Source: Turnera subulata (lineage: Eukaryota > Streptophyta > Magnoliopsida > Malpighiales > Passifloraceae). From it: DNA of 64,000 nucleotides. The DNA is taken from contig JAKUCV010003057.1 of the NCBI GenBank assembly GCA_028386065.3, positions 196,469 to 260,468 of the forward strand, read 5' to 3'. Of the stretch, positions 37,849-49,104 are shown piece after piece (positions within the stretch are counted from its first letter, which is position 1; every line of letters begins with the position of its first letter). The translations under genes and the position numbers were made by a program. The notes beneath the pieces are model-generated. The model saw only the letters and a program-made list of their open reading frames with translations. It was not told the DNA's origin and ran no database searches.

Positions 37849-39141
37849 AACCTAACATCTTTCAACTTCCCAAGTAAAAAACAAACCTTGATGAAGGTAA
37901 GTCCGTTTACTTTAATCTAAATTATAATTTGATTTGACCTCCTAAATTTTATTATGTAGTTTTTTTTTGTCAAAATTTTATTATGTAGTTAAATAACCCT
38001 AAAACCTTGTTATATATAAATAACTCTTTAAAATTTATGTTTACAACATTTTTAATCAACTTTCTTGACCATATTTAGAATGGACAGAACGAGTAAATTG
38101 AAGTGAAATCAAAGTTGGAGGTGGCTCTGTTTAAACTTTAAAGTTTTTTTTAGATGAGAGGGTTATCTTTATGTTAACTAATAATTCAGGTTTTTTTTTG
38201 TAATTAACCTCGCTATAAACCATACAGGCAGATAAAACCAATACCGCGAAGAGCTGAAAGTGATGTTTCTTCTATAACTTCCTCAAATGTTAATCAGATG
38301 CCATCAAGTCATATATAGTTAATTTAAAAAAGAACTAAAATATTTGGAACTTATAATGCATAAATATCCACATATGATGTCAAAGGAAAGGAAAGAAAGA
38401 TCACTGGAAAGATATCTTGATATCATATAAATGTATTTTGATTCTCAATCATAAATGGTAGATTGACTTCCCCAAATTCCTAATTAACATATTATCAAGT
38501 TAGAAATGGTTTAATTTGTTATGAAAAAAGAAGTTACGTATGATTAATTTAGGAAGAATTAAAAGATTTGGAACCAAAGTTGCAGAACTGGTAACTTGCA
38601 TCTGGGTGGAAAATGTACATAAATATTCTAGAGGTGAATTCTGAGGCTAATGTAGGGAAATATCCATTACAGTCTTTATTTTCCAAAAGAAAAAGATCTG
38701 ATTAAGAAACAAAAACTAAAAACAAAACGACATAAAAAGAAATTTTGGAAAAACGAGAAAAAATGTATATTTTCCATTCTATCCGGTAAAGATAAGACTA
38801 AGCTCATCATATACATATAAACTAACTATGCCCATAACACTAAGCCCTAACATCAAATCCAACAGTCGGGCTACACATGTGAGAGCGTGAGCGCAATTGT
38901 TGTCAAACCCAAATCGGCCCGGCCGGTTGAACTGGGGTAACCGTGACGTGGAAACAACACTGGGTCTTTTGCCCTTTCAGGTTGTACCCTTTAAAAGTCA
39001 GCCGGGTCATGACGGGTTTTTTAGGTTTTCTAGGTTTATTGACTCATTTCGATTTTTTGGGTTAAAAGTTCAAAATTTCAAAATTTTATCCTGGTCAGAC
39101 TATGATCAGACCTTTGGTTGGACCTTTTGTTAAAAAACTAT
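37849..39141. other. Intergenic; possible outer arm of a decayed element near 38900
   Basis: AT-rich. At 38905-38960 the sequence CAAACCCAAATCGGCCCGGCC resembles, in inverted order, CCGGGCCGGGTTTAATAACC at 43904-43925 beyond the next element. An older transposon may therefore surround it. The similarity decays fast, so this is tentative. Confidence 0.35.
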
Positions 39142-39528
39142 ATATTTTTATGGATTAATGTCACGTTTCATCCCTATGTTGCCCCCTCGAATTGAAATTC
39201 ATCCTTGTGTTGAGTTTTGAATGGTTTTGATCCCTCAATTAGTCAATTTTTTAAAGTTTTAGTCCTTTTTACCGATTTTAACCCTAAACTCAGCACTTTA
39301 CTGTTCAAACCAGTTTACCCACCCGAAATTCGACCTAACTAACCAACCCAACCCGGAACCTTATTCAAAAATCTCCAATAAATAAATAACTCTACCTCCC
39401 AACAATAAAAATATTTAAATCATAAAAAATACAATTTTTTTTATTTTTTTTTAAAAATTAAAAAATCATAAATAAAATTATTTTTTAATTTTAAAAACTT
39501 AAAAATTTAAACATTTCTTCTCCACATA

Positions 39529-42500
39529 TGAAGCGCCCCGACCCGTATTTACCGTACACAGTAAACACGTGCCGGAACTGTGACAACCCAACCCGATAAA
39601 CCCAAGCATACAGTGTGAACAACAATAACTCGGCCCAACGGCCCAATACAGTAAACAACATAACCGACCCAATGGCCCAACAATAATGAAGTCATGCACA
39701 GCGGAAGACTTAAAGACTCACTGACACTGTATGCGTAACAGATGCAACCTATGGATCCAAGCCCTGTCCAAGGGATAACGCCGCAGCCTGTCGGGAATGC
39801 ACCAAGCCTGTACAACAAACAACTCATCCTATGGGATGAAACCCCGCAGGCGAGGGGTGAGTCCGAAACGCTCACCGACGAAAGATAAACAGTGATATAT
39901 TCAACCATAACACTTCGAAACAAACACAACTATCTCAGCAACAAGCACAAACAAACACATCACAAGGATTCTGCCATAACAACTATCACATACCACACGA
40001 CAAAGGAATCCAACTCAGACATCACGATAGAGGAATCTTAATAAATCATGTCAAGCTCATCATAATCAATACTGAACCAAGACCCAAAGAACACTTAATA
40101 ATTTTTATTACCAATTTTATCTTCCGGGCCCCGTCATTGGACAAGCTAGGGTCGTACCTGGTTATTAACTAATTCCGGATGCCAGGCCCCACCACAATCC
40201 GGGATCAACTTCCCCATATCTCAAATCCGGGATCAACATCCCAATATCTCAAATCCGGGGTCAACACCCCAATATCACAAATCCGGGGTCAACACCCCAA
40301 CCAACAAACCCTCTGGCAAGGCACCACAGAACTAGTCTCTAACCATCTAGTCGTACCACTACTTTCCAAGTGACAATTACATCATCATCTCAATATCAAA
40401 TCCAATTCCATTTCCAATACTCATTATTCCTTTCTCAACTATCCACATAGACCAGTTCATCATTATTCTCAACACAGTATCACAATTCCAAAATCACAGT
40501 CTAACATCATCATCAATATTCCTCAGGTTAATCCACAATCACATTCGATCAACAACCTCATGTCACCAATTATTCACAAATAGCAGTTCAACAATATTTC
40601 CAAAACTACATACACAGGTCTAACACGATTCAACAACAACAACAACATCAACAATTCCATAGCAATCAAGTAACAGTCAACAGTCATTCCAGCAAATCAA
40701 ACAAACAACAAAAACACACAAACCACAAAACTACACACACAGCATTACGGGCACATATCAGGGTTTATCCATCCTCACCTGGTATGTCTCTGAAACTGCA
40801 ATCCGGTCAAATCCTGATACCCTATACGTACACATAGGAACACAATAATCACTTATAATGCACCAACATGATGTTTATGCATGATACCAGTTTAGAAATC
40901 ATTATACGGCTTGCCTTATCCAATCTCTTTATTATGAAATTAACCTCTTTATTCATTATACCATTTATACTTAATTTCAAATTAAAACCGAAACCGAGTT
41001 CCTTATCGATATTCTAATTATTCTTAATTTTTAAATTAAAACCAAAACCGAACGTTCAAGCCGATATTCCGGCCCATTGGTCACTTAAGATAAGAGGAAT
41101 CATAAACATATTAAAATACGTTTATATACACGTATATTTACACATAAATCGATACTAGATTAAACGTATATCTTGTGTAACCATATTTATACTTATGTAG
41201 TAGATAATCCCCACTTTACCATATATATATTTATGTATTAATTAAAGTTGTAACTTCATTATTTAGCTAAACATAAACTCAGTAGGATATATATATATAT
41301 ATAGTCATTTATGTATGTGTTTATAATTCATCAATAATCATATTTACATTTTAGGCTTACATTTGACAACTAAATCAAGTAAATAGGTGTAATTGAACTT
41401 TTAATTATTAACAGTCCAAGTTTAAATTAAATAAACCGAAATTTAAATACTTTAAGCCTTTTTAATAACCAACAATAAAATTAAACATCAAATTACAAAA
41501 TATAAATGGAATTAAAGGTTAGTATTTGATTAATTAAATTAAATCTTTATTTTAATTAAAACAATTAAAAGTCCGGGTTCATTAACGTTCTTAGTCCGTT
41601 AGAATGTATCCGTCCCGAGAACATGGGCCTCCGCACATCGGCCCGTTTCCGAGCCCATTTGTGCACCGAGCCCAAACCCGAGCCCATGGTAAAGGTGAGT
41701 CCGAGGAGTTACCAAAACAACCCGTCCATCGAGTCCCATTTGTTGAAGAACGCACGGTTCACGCCGGAGTTGCCCGGGTCTCGCCGGAAAATTCCCGGGA
41801 CTCGCCGGATTCCGGCCATCACTGTTCACGGCAGCCCCCAAAACAACCCAAAATCTTCTGCTACTGTTCACCGCAGCAAAGCATCAAAACCATCCCACCA
41901 GAAAAATTTCCCGTCCTTCAACACCATCATCACATCCCCAATATCGGCAACAACACCACCGTAACCACTGCCAATTCCACCAAAGAATATACCCAACATC
42001 CATCCAACAACAACAATCCCACAAGCAACGTGGAACACAAATCAGAAAGGAATTAGCCCACTAGATCCAATTCAAGAAAGAAATTGAGGGAGGAAAAAAA
42101 AACAGAAGTGGTTGTTGGGTCTTACCCACTCATCGCGTGGCAGACGACGGCGAGTAGCAAGAGAAGGACAGAGAAGATTTGGCCGGCGACGGCTTGGAGA
42201 GGAAGTGACAGCAGCGGCAACTGCTATGGGATGAAGGCAGCGATGAGAGGCAGATCGGCCGACCTGGGGCGAGGAGAGGTCGGGGCCGGACGGCGGCGCT
42301 TTCTCTGCCTCAACGGTGGCTGCGAGCAGAGGCGGCGGAGGAAGAAGAGGAGGGTGTGGCGGCGACTGGTCTAGGAGAAAAGATGTGGGCGGCGGCGTCT
42401 TGCTCGGGCTGCTGTCGGTCGTCGCGCACAAAGAAGGCGGCGACGGTGGCGAAGGGAGGAGAGGACAGGGAAGGGGACACGGCGGCGTTGGGTGGGGGAG

Positions 42501-43227
42501 ATGGAGGATGGTGAGGAGATGAATGGTTTGGAGATATGGAACCGGTGAGGAGATAAGGGAGGAGATGGAGAAGAAACAAGGAAAGGTGGGAGGGGTCAGG
42601 TCACGGGAGAAAAGTGTGGCAGTGAAGATTAAAGAAAAGAAAGAAATAACAAAAGAGAAGAAAAGAAGGGAGAAAGAGGAGAGGGTCCGGCCAGTCACGG
42701 GTGATGGCGGCTGGAAGAAAATGGGGAATAAAAGAAAAGAAAGGAGAAAAGAAAGGAAGGGAAAGAAAAGAAGAAAAGAGGAAGAGAGGGAAGTGGGGCC
42801 CACGTGGCTGAAGGAAAACCGGGAGAGAGGAAGAGTTATAACCGGGAAAGAGAAAGAGGAAGAAAAGAGAAGGAAGAAGAGTGGCTCGGGGAAAACCTCA
42901 TTCGGCCGGTCCGGATTCTCGCGTCGGAATCTCGTAAACGCAGGGATACTCCCGTCTTTCCGACAAATTCCGTCCCGAGTCCAAAAATACAACTTGGGCT
43001 CGGAAAATCCGATTAATTCTCCTGAACGTCGTCCAAGTCTCGGAACTGGAAACCGAGGCTCGGTTAGTCAGGAAGAACCTCCCGAGCGCGGGAAAATTCT
43101 CGGTTTCGAAAAAAAACGACTCCTATTTTACCGTAAATTAATTACCCGAGATTAATTCAACAGCAAATCACGGTGAAACAATTTCTACAGTCCCGGTAAA
43201 AATCAAAAATTTACCCGGGCTGTTACA
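39529..43227 (-). mobile_element. Tekay-related solo LTR, 3.7 kb
   Basis: Opens TGAAGCGCCCCGACCCG and closes CCCGGGCTGTTACA, the same ends as the 2.6-kb LTRs at 10799 and 25430. It has perfect 5-bp flanks ACATA (39524-39528, 43228-43232). No internal region remains. It is longer because of a bigger GC-rich and purine-rich block (41600-43060). Open frames in that block (for example 42072-42992 on the minus strand, Pro/Ser/Leu-rich) follow from composition and I do not call them genes. Confidence 0.9.
40196..40307. repeat. 28-bp tandem repeat, 4 copies, in the solo LTR
   Basis: Units start AATCCGGG at 40196, 40224, 40252 and 40280, each followed by TCAAC and CCCCAATATC-type sequence. Confidence 0.9.
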
Positions 43228-44339
43228 ACATATTTTTTTATTTTCTCTTTTTATTTTTTTCTTCTTCTTGTCCTCCTCCTCCTTCCCCCTAAACATCAAA
43301 AATTATAAAATTATAAAAAATACAAATTATTTTAAAAATTTTAACAAATTAAAAATCATAATTTAAATTATTTTTTAATTTAAAAATTCAAAAATTTAAA
43401 ATTTTTATCTACTTTTTTTCTTTTTTATTTTTCCCTCCTTTCTTCTCCACACGTCTAAAAAAAATTATATTTTTTTAAAAAAATTTAAACTAAAAAATAA
43501 TTTACTTTATGATGTTTTTTTCAATTTTTATACTTTTTTAATAATTTACAAAATTTTTATATTGGGAGGTAGAGTTATATATTTATTGGAGATTTTTTTA
43601 ATGGGGTTCCGGGTTGGGTCGGTTAATTTGATCGAATTTTGGGTGGGTAAACTAGTTTGAATAGTAAAGTGTTGAATTTAGGGGTAAAATCGGTAAAAAG
43701 GACTAAAACCTTAAAAAATTGACAAACTGAGGGATCAAAACTAATCAAAAGTCAACACAAGGATGAATTTCATTTCGAGTGGGCAACAAAGGGATGAAAC
43801 ATGACATTAATCCATATTTTTACTATTAATATCAATACCGGTCAGACCCGATTGAACCACGGTTAGACCTTTAAAACCGCGACTGGTTACTGAAACGGGT
43901 CAATGGCCGGGCCGGGTTTAATAACCTTGGAGCGGATGAGATTCTCTCAATACCCCCAATTCTTTTCCTGTTGAAGTTTGTCTCAAACACCCATAGATCT
44001 ACGCATCAGATCCACACCATAAGAAGTGGTGAAATCAAACCAGCATAATCCTTTGTTTAACACCAGATCCCTAGCCGAATAGGCCAACCCCTTGGCTAGT
44101 CCTTTCTTCCCCACCCAGAATTGATGAACAAAAAACCTTAACCATAATACCACATTTTCAATTTCTAAAGTGAACGACCGAATTCAAGTTTTTCTTCAGT
44201 GCAAGGTAGTAATTACAGTTAAAACTTTGGCGTCCTCGACCATCCCAGAGGTCAATCTTAGGGAAGAGGACTTCGTAGTCTGTTTTGAGGCCAGTCCACC
44301 GGGAATACAGAAGAGATAATGGAGGAGACACCAGAGATA

Positions 44340-44583
44340 TGATAAGCCATACTTGCTTACTCGGTAAAGTCTACTCCCGGTGAAAGTTCTCAGCCGGTGC
44401 GGTCAAGACCAATCTTGATAAAGTTTAGAACATCTTCGGCGACTTCAAAGTAACTGATCGAGGTAACAACTTATTCTTAATTGGATTTGAGTTTGAGGCT
44501 AATTGTGAACGCATTCTAAAAGAGGCACCATGGCTAATGGCAAATGCCCACATAAACTTTCAAAGATGGTTACCACATCAATC
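44340..44583 (+). pseudogene. LINE ORF1 (DUF4283 / CCHC type), 5' remnant
   Basis: One plus-strand frame reads LLGKVYSR, KFSAGAVKTNLDKV, NIFGDFKVTDRGNNLFLIGF and EAPWLMANAHINFQRW, with two in-frame stops. This is the N-terminal domain typical of plant L1-type ORF1 proteins. A Pack-MULE interrupts it at 44584 and it resumes at 46276. Confidence 0.8.
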
Positions 44584-45249
44584 GGGATAATTGCACCGCG
44601 AGTCCTATAATTTTTCTTTAAATCTCATTCGAGTCCTAAAATCGAAAAACGACTTATTCGAGTCCTATAACGTCTAAAAATAACACCAAACGAGTCCCCG
44701 TCTAATTTTCCGTCAATTTTTCTGTTATCTTTGACTTTTCTTGGTCCACATCACTTCCACATCATCATTGACAAGGATAATATTTACACATAAGCTGCCA
44801 TGTCAAAAATTTAAGAACAATTTTTTTTTAGAAAAAAACAATTAAACCAACAACTCATAAATGGTCACAAACAATTCTTTGGAAATAAAAATTAGATAGA
44901 GAATGGTCACAAACAATTCTTGTTATACATTTAGAATTTTCACTGAAATAAAGTTTTAAACTTGCTTTTTACTGTAATTAATTAAAGAATAAGACTTGAA
45001 GATTTTTAAAGGTATAAAATTTAATTGAAAATGAAGAAATTTAAGATTTTGAGGAGCAGTTAACCCGTGAGTATATTCTACATCGTTTTTGGGCCGCAAA
45101 CGACACTCTTCCACACTTTAGCCAAGAACAAAAAGAAAAAGAAGAAGAAAGAGACCAAAACTTTTACTCGATTCGTTTCTTTCTTCATTTTACCATACCG
45201 TGTTTGCCTTCTCGTCGTCACTCACCTCACTCACTCACTCACAGGAAAA

Positions 45250-45330
45250 ATGGTCGTCAGAAAATTCATCGTCCGCCACAACGACTCCACCTTCGACGTC
45301 GATTACGACACCGACGACGGCTTCGATTAG
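45250..45330 (+). pseudogene. PNG1: Captured first-exon fragment of peptide N-glycanase (PNG1-like)
   Basis: Twenty-six codons, MVVRKFIVRHND followed by STFDVDYDTDDGFD, then TAG. This matches the conserved N-terminus of plant PNG1, the cytosolic enzyme that removes N-glycans from misfolded glycoproteins. The stop falls where the source exon would meet its intron, so a short loss at the splice site may have made it. About 70 bp of 5' UTR-like CT/CA-rich sequence was taken along. A further piece, 45388-45452, reads QDVECYSPANEDDRSG and ends at a GTAAGC donor. I cannot say whether it comes from the same gene. Confidence 0.75.
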
Positions 45331-45720
45331 CTTTTTCTTTCTTCCATTCTTTTGACAATTGTAATTGCTATTGTAATTGTTGTACCAAGATGTGGAATGC
45401 TATTCTCCAGCAAATGAAGATGACAGATCTGGAAACAAGAGTATGCAAAGCACAGGTAAGCTACACTTAGAAGATATTCTTAACCATGGATCTTGAACAA
45501 ATAACGTTGAGAAAAAAAGGGATTCAGGACGCATCTATTGCTGACACTACAATCACACCAACCAGACACTACCCCGAAAAACCCACCCCTGTTAGAACCA
45601 CCACAACCAATCCGAGGCCCCACAATCCAAAGGAAAGCCCGATTAGAACAGCCCCAACAATTTAACATGACAAGTCAAAAAAGAAACATCACAGGGGAGA
45701 AAGGAGTTGAGGCTCAGATG

Positions 45721-45772
45721 ATATCTCTCTCTCTCTCTCCCTCCCTCTCTCCCTCCCTCCCTCCCTCTCTCC
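45721..45772. repeat. (TC)n / (CCCT)n microsatellite
   Basis: About 50 bp of TC and CCCT repeats within the Pack-MULE. Confidence 0.9.
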
Positions 45773-45808
45773 CTTTCACTCTTTTGTTGCAAGGGCAAAG
45801 TCGCGGCG

Positions 45809-45897
45809 GCGACGATTTAGTAAGGAAGGGCGCGGTGGCGACGATTTAGTAAGGAAGGGCGCGGTGGCGACGATTTAGTGAGGAAGGGCGCGACGGC
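45809..45897. repeat. 29-bp tandem repeat, 3 copies
   Basis: Units start GCGACGATTTAGT at 45809, 45838 and 45867 with AAGGAAGGGCGCGGTG between. GC-rich and inside the Pack-MULE. Confidence 0.88.
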
Positions 45898-46275
45898 GGA
45901 TGGTGTTGCAGGGCAGCAATTTGGGGAAAAAGAATGATTAGACTACTAAGCGTGAAAAAGAATGTGGGTGGTTTTATTTTGGGAAATTTATTTAATCCTA
46001 ATTAAATAAATGTCATTAATTATCATTATTAATGGTTAAATTCAAATTTCGAATTTTGTTATCTTTTTATTTTTTTTCTTTTCATTTATCTCATTTTCCA
46101 CGTAATTAGTTAACAGCCAGGTCAACAAAAAATTGACGGAAAATTGGACGGGGACTCATTTAGTGTTATTTTTAGACGTTATAGGACTCGAATAAGTCGT
46201 TTTTCGATTTTAGGACTCGAATGAGATTTGGAGAAAAGTTATAAGACTCGCGGTGCAATTATCCCCACATCAATC

Positions 46276-46813
46276 TCTTAGTTGAGTTCCTTGTAGGATG
46301 TCAATGATATGGATCCAATTACATGAACTGCCACTTAGCTTCCTTGATGAGATTAGAATTAGTCGTTTGTTACATGTCTTCCCTGCTAATTTTACGCTTG
46401 AGGATAAGATCGAAAAATTTAAAGGATGGTGGGGCTTTGTTGGAGCTAAAGTCTAATTCTTGCCGGAGAACCCTCTCATTCCGGGCATACATGTATTCGA
46501 TCAATTTAATAACAAACATTGGGTTAAAATCAAGTTTGAACGCTTAGGCGAGTTCTGTATTAGATGCGGAAGAATTATACATTCAGTGAGGTGGTGCAAG
46601 AAACCGAAGCGAGTTGATGAAGGAAAGGAAACTGATTCCATTTTCAGCTTTGGACCTTGGGTGAGAGCAAAGGAATATGTAGGAAGGATGCCTGAGTCCT
46701 TCAAGAAGGGGACCCCTGTAGCGGACCCAAACCTACAAGGGAGTGAGGTGGACATGGCAGGGCGGTCACCAACCCCCATCCATCAGAAAAGAAATGATAC
46801 CAACCAAGCCTAG
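46276..46813 (+). pseudogene. LINE ORF1, continuation with CCHC-like finger
   Basis: Resumes after the Pack-MULE with WIQLHELPLSFLDEIRISRL, LEDKIEKFKGWWGFVG and WVKIKFERLGEFCIRCGRII. The last is the zf-CCHC_4 knuckle of plant LINE ORF1 (C-x2-C-x4-H, with the final Cys position at VRWC). In-frame stops are present near 46290 and 46454. No endonuclease or RT follows, so the element is deleted. Confidence 0.82.
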
Positions 46814-47230
46814 GCCACAGAGGAACAAGACATCCGAGGTACCACTATTGGAAGTGCAAAATTTGTCGAAGTGAGACAGGAAGAGGCAGGAGAAAATACT
46901 AGGAAGAAGTGCAAAGGCGGAATGTATTCTGGGAACCAAAGAGGGTCAAGTTATTGTTGAGGACATCCATCGAGGTTGGGTCAACTCGGTGGTAGAGCTG
47001 GTTGGAGAAATAGACCATCATTCTCTGGCTAACTCATCAGCCAAAAGGCAGAGCTGGAAGAATCTAGCTTGGAAAACACAGAAGGTATACCAGATCTCGG
47101 CGCAAGATTTGAAGTGGAAGAAAGACATAGGAGATGGGCTGAAGGTTTGATGAGTGATGAAGAATAGGCTGTAGGAGGAGCGAATGATTCCGGCTCACAA
47201 GCTGGAATGCATACCCCGGTCAAATGAAGT

Positions 47231-47803
47231 ATGGGGCAAATGGGGAGAGGAGATCTTCATCGAATCCTCTCTCCATTATTTTTTCACTGCAAAGTGAAGT
47301 GGTCTTTATCTATTTTTGTTATAATTTTGACACTTTCGTATCCCGCTAATTATTTTTGGCTTCCTTGTGAAGTATGGATGAACACCTCAAGTGGTGAACG
47401 TTGGGATGAAAGTGCGATCTCAGTTACGGTTAAGAGGATGCTCCCGAACTGGGAGTGGAATGACGCTGGTAAGAGTTCTAAGTCGGCTCAATTCAATGAC
47501 AAGAAGCCTGGCAATGTTGGCTATCTATTTTGTCACTGCAAAATGAAGTGGTCTTTATCTATTTTTGTTATAATTTTGACACTTTCGTATCCCACTAATT
47601 ATTTTTGGCTTCCTTGTGAAGTATGGATGAACACCTCAGGTGGTGAACGTTGGGATGAAAGTGGGATCTCAGTTACGGTTGAGAGGATGCTCCCGAACTG
47701 GAAGTGGAATGATGCTGGTAAGAGATCTAAGTCGGCTCAATTCAATGACAAGAAGCCTGATAATGTTGGCTATATTAAGTGTGCAAACACTCAGAAAGCT
47801 TAA
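47231..47803 (+). other. 190-codon open frame with an in-frame tandem duplication of 83 codons, unknown
   Basis: The DNA 47277-47525 is repeated at 47526-47774 (249-bp period, few differences). Because 249 is a multiple of three, both copies read in one frame. Each copy has a hydrophobic segment (SLSIFVIILTLSYP), then NYFWLPCEVWMNTS and RMLPNWEWNDAGK. I know no such family. It lies between the LINE ORF1 remnant and a LINE-like 3' end, so it may be retroelement sequence that happens to be open. Confidence 0.4.
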
Positions 47804-48030
47804 CTGGCATTAGCTTAAGACCTCCTAAATTTCCAACCAGTGCAATGAGCCGAGTTTGGATGTCTTCTCGTGTTCTTGTTGCTTGTATTTGTTAAACACA
47901 GCATTGATGTATGTCTCATGCTATTATCTTTTTATGTTGGTAATCTCTGTAATATTTGTGATTCTGTAACATTTGTGACTCCAGTTTATATGTTTGCAAT
48001 GAAATATATTTATATTCTGAAAAAAAAAAT
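47804..48030 (+). other. LINE-like 3' UTR and short poly(A)
   Basis: Ends AATGAAATATATTTATATTCTG followed by nine or ten A at 48020-48029, typical of a plant LINE 3' terminus. It is in the same orientation as the ORF1 remnants, so all probably belong to one deleted copy. Confidence 0.55.
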
Positions 48031-48303
48031 CCAACATGGACAAGATCATGACCTGTCAGTATGATGATGATCGATACTCGATACAAAATCACAATAAAAC
48101 GTTATCTCAGGATATAAATGCAACCTAATTAGGATAGTAAAGATTCAAACAATAATATAGGTAATTGGTCATTTAATATGTCCATAGGTCTTGCATGACT
48201 ATTACAGAGAGACATATATGAAAGATTTTTAAAAAGTGAGGCAATTGTAAGGGATGCTCTAGGTATCCCAAGAAACATTTACATTAATCAAGGAAAAGAA
48301 CAA

Positions 48304-48690
48304 TTTTTTTTTTGACAAGCATTCTTCATTTATATAAACAGATCTAAAGATCTGAAATTACATAGTTGAAGATCTAATATAGCAAAAACATAAGAAAAAT
48401 TCAGCATAAGAAATCTTCTTAATCTACTACATAAAAATACACAACGTAAAAGGCACACAACTCTCGCGAGCATCAGATCCAGTATGGTCCGTGCAGCATA
48501 TAAAAGTTAAGGTAACATACATGCATGATCATTTATCAAGTATTGATTTATCATTTATGTGTGTATAAAATGACTAACACCTAGTGGGAACCGAAAAGCC
48601 AATTTGGCTAACCAATCAGCACATAAATTTTTTCCTTTTATTAACATTGGCCAAAATTGCTTTTCACCATCATTTTTGAGCAACACAGAT
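48304..48690 (-). pseudogene. LINE 3' fragment (end of RNase H and 3' UTR) with poly(A)
   Basis: The minus strand reads GKNLCADWLAKLAFRFPLGV then SHFIHT and stop, like the end of the RNase H domain in plant LINE ORF2. It runs on to an A-run at 48304-48314. It is 5' truncated, as LINE insertions often are. Confidence 0.6.
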
Positions 48691-49104
48691 CAGTTTTAAA
48701 ATGCGTTCCTATTTCCTAAAGGTGATCGCGCTTACTCTCTCTCGAAAAAAAAAAAAAATTATCTCAGAGTAACGGTGTCATGAATCATTTAGGACGGTAT
48801 AACACAAAATTCAATTGTCATAATTAAGATGCAAGTCCATTATAATAGAGGGAGATAGCCACCATGACTATAAGCCAGTATAGTCCAGATTAGAATATCG
48901 GATATTATAGAAGACAACATTCTATTGGCTAAACATGTAGCATGAGAGAAAAATCCAATATATCACTATGAATAAATAATTTTTTTAATCTCTTTATTAA
49001 GTCTTAAGCACCTGGTACATTGGAACTTTAGGATATAACGACTTTAGATTCCTCAAAATGAGCATATGCAATATGCATGACAACGTATATTCTTGTTTAT
49101 TGGA

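Larger units (their letters stand above)
39151..43813. mobile_element. Second MULE-like inverted-repeat element, split by a Tekay-like solo LTR
   Basis: Arms 39151-39523 (start TGGATTAATG) and 43233-43813 (end CATTAATCC) are reverse complements, including TTTCATCCCTATGTTG, GAAATTCATCC and GATCCCTCAATT. A 9-bp direct repeat ATATTTTTA flanks it (39142-39150, 43814-43822). The arm sequence resembles that of the 10135-28372 element, so they belong to one family. No coding capacity. Confidence 0.82.
44584..46265. mobile_element. Pack-MULE, 1682 bp, carrying a PNG1 gene fragment
   Basis: The terminal inverted repeats start GGGATAATTGCACCGCGAG and extend about 160 bp (44584-44740 and 46110-46265). 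The 10-bp target duplication CACATCAATC is perfect (44574-44583, 46266-46275). The interior holds a coding fragment like the first exon of peptide N-glycanase, a second exon-like piece with a splice donor, a (TC)n tract and a GC-rich 29-bp tandem repeat. No transposase is present. Confidence 0.92.

Noticed and set aside
42072..42992. 306-codon minus-strand open frame, Pro/Ser/Leu-rich
   Set aside because: It lies in the purine-rich, GC-rich block of a solo LTR. The length follows from strand composition and no domain is seen.
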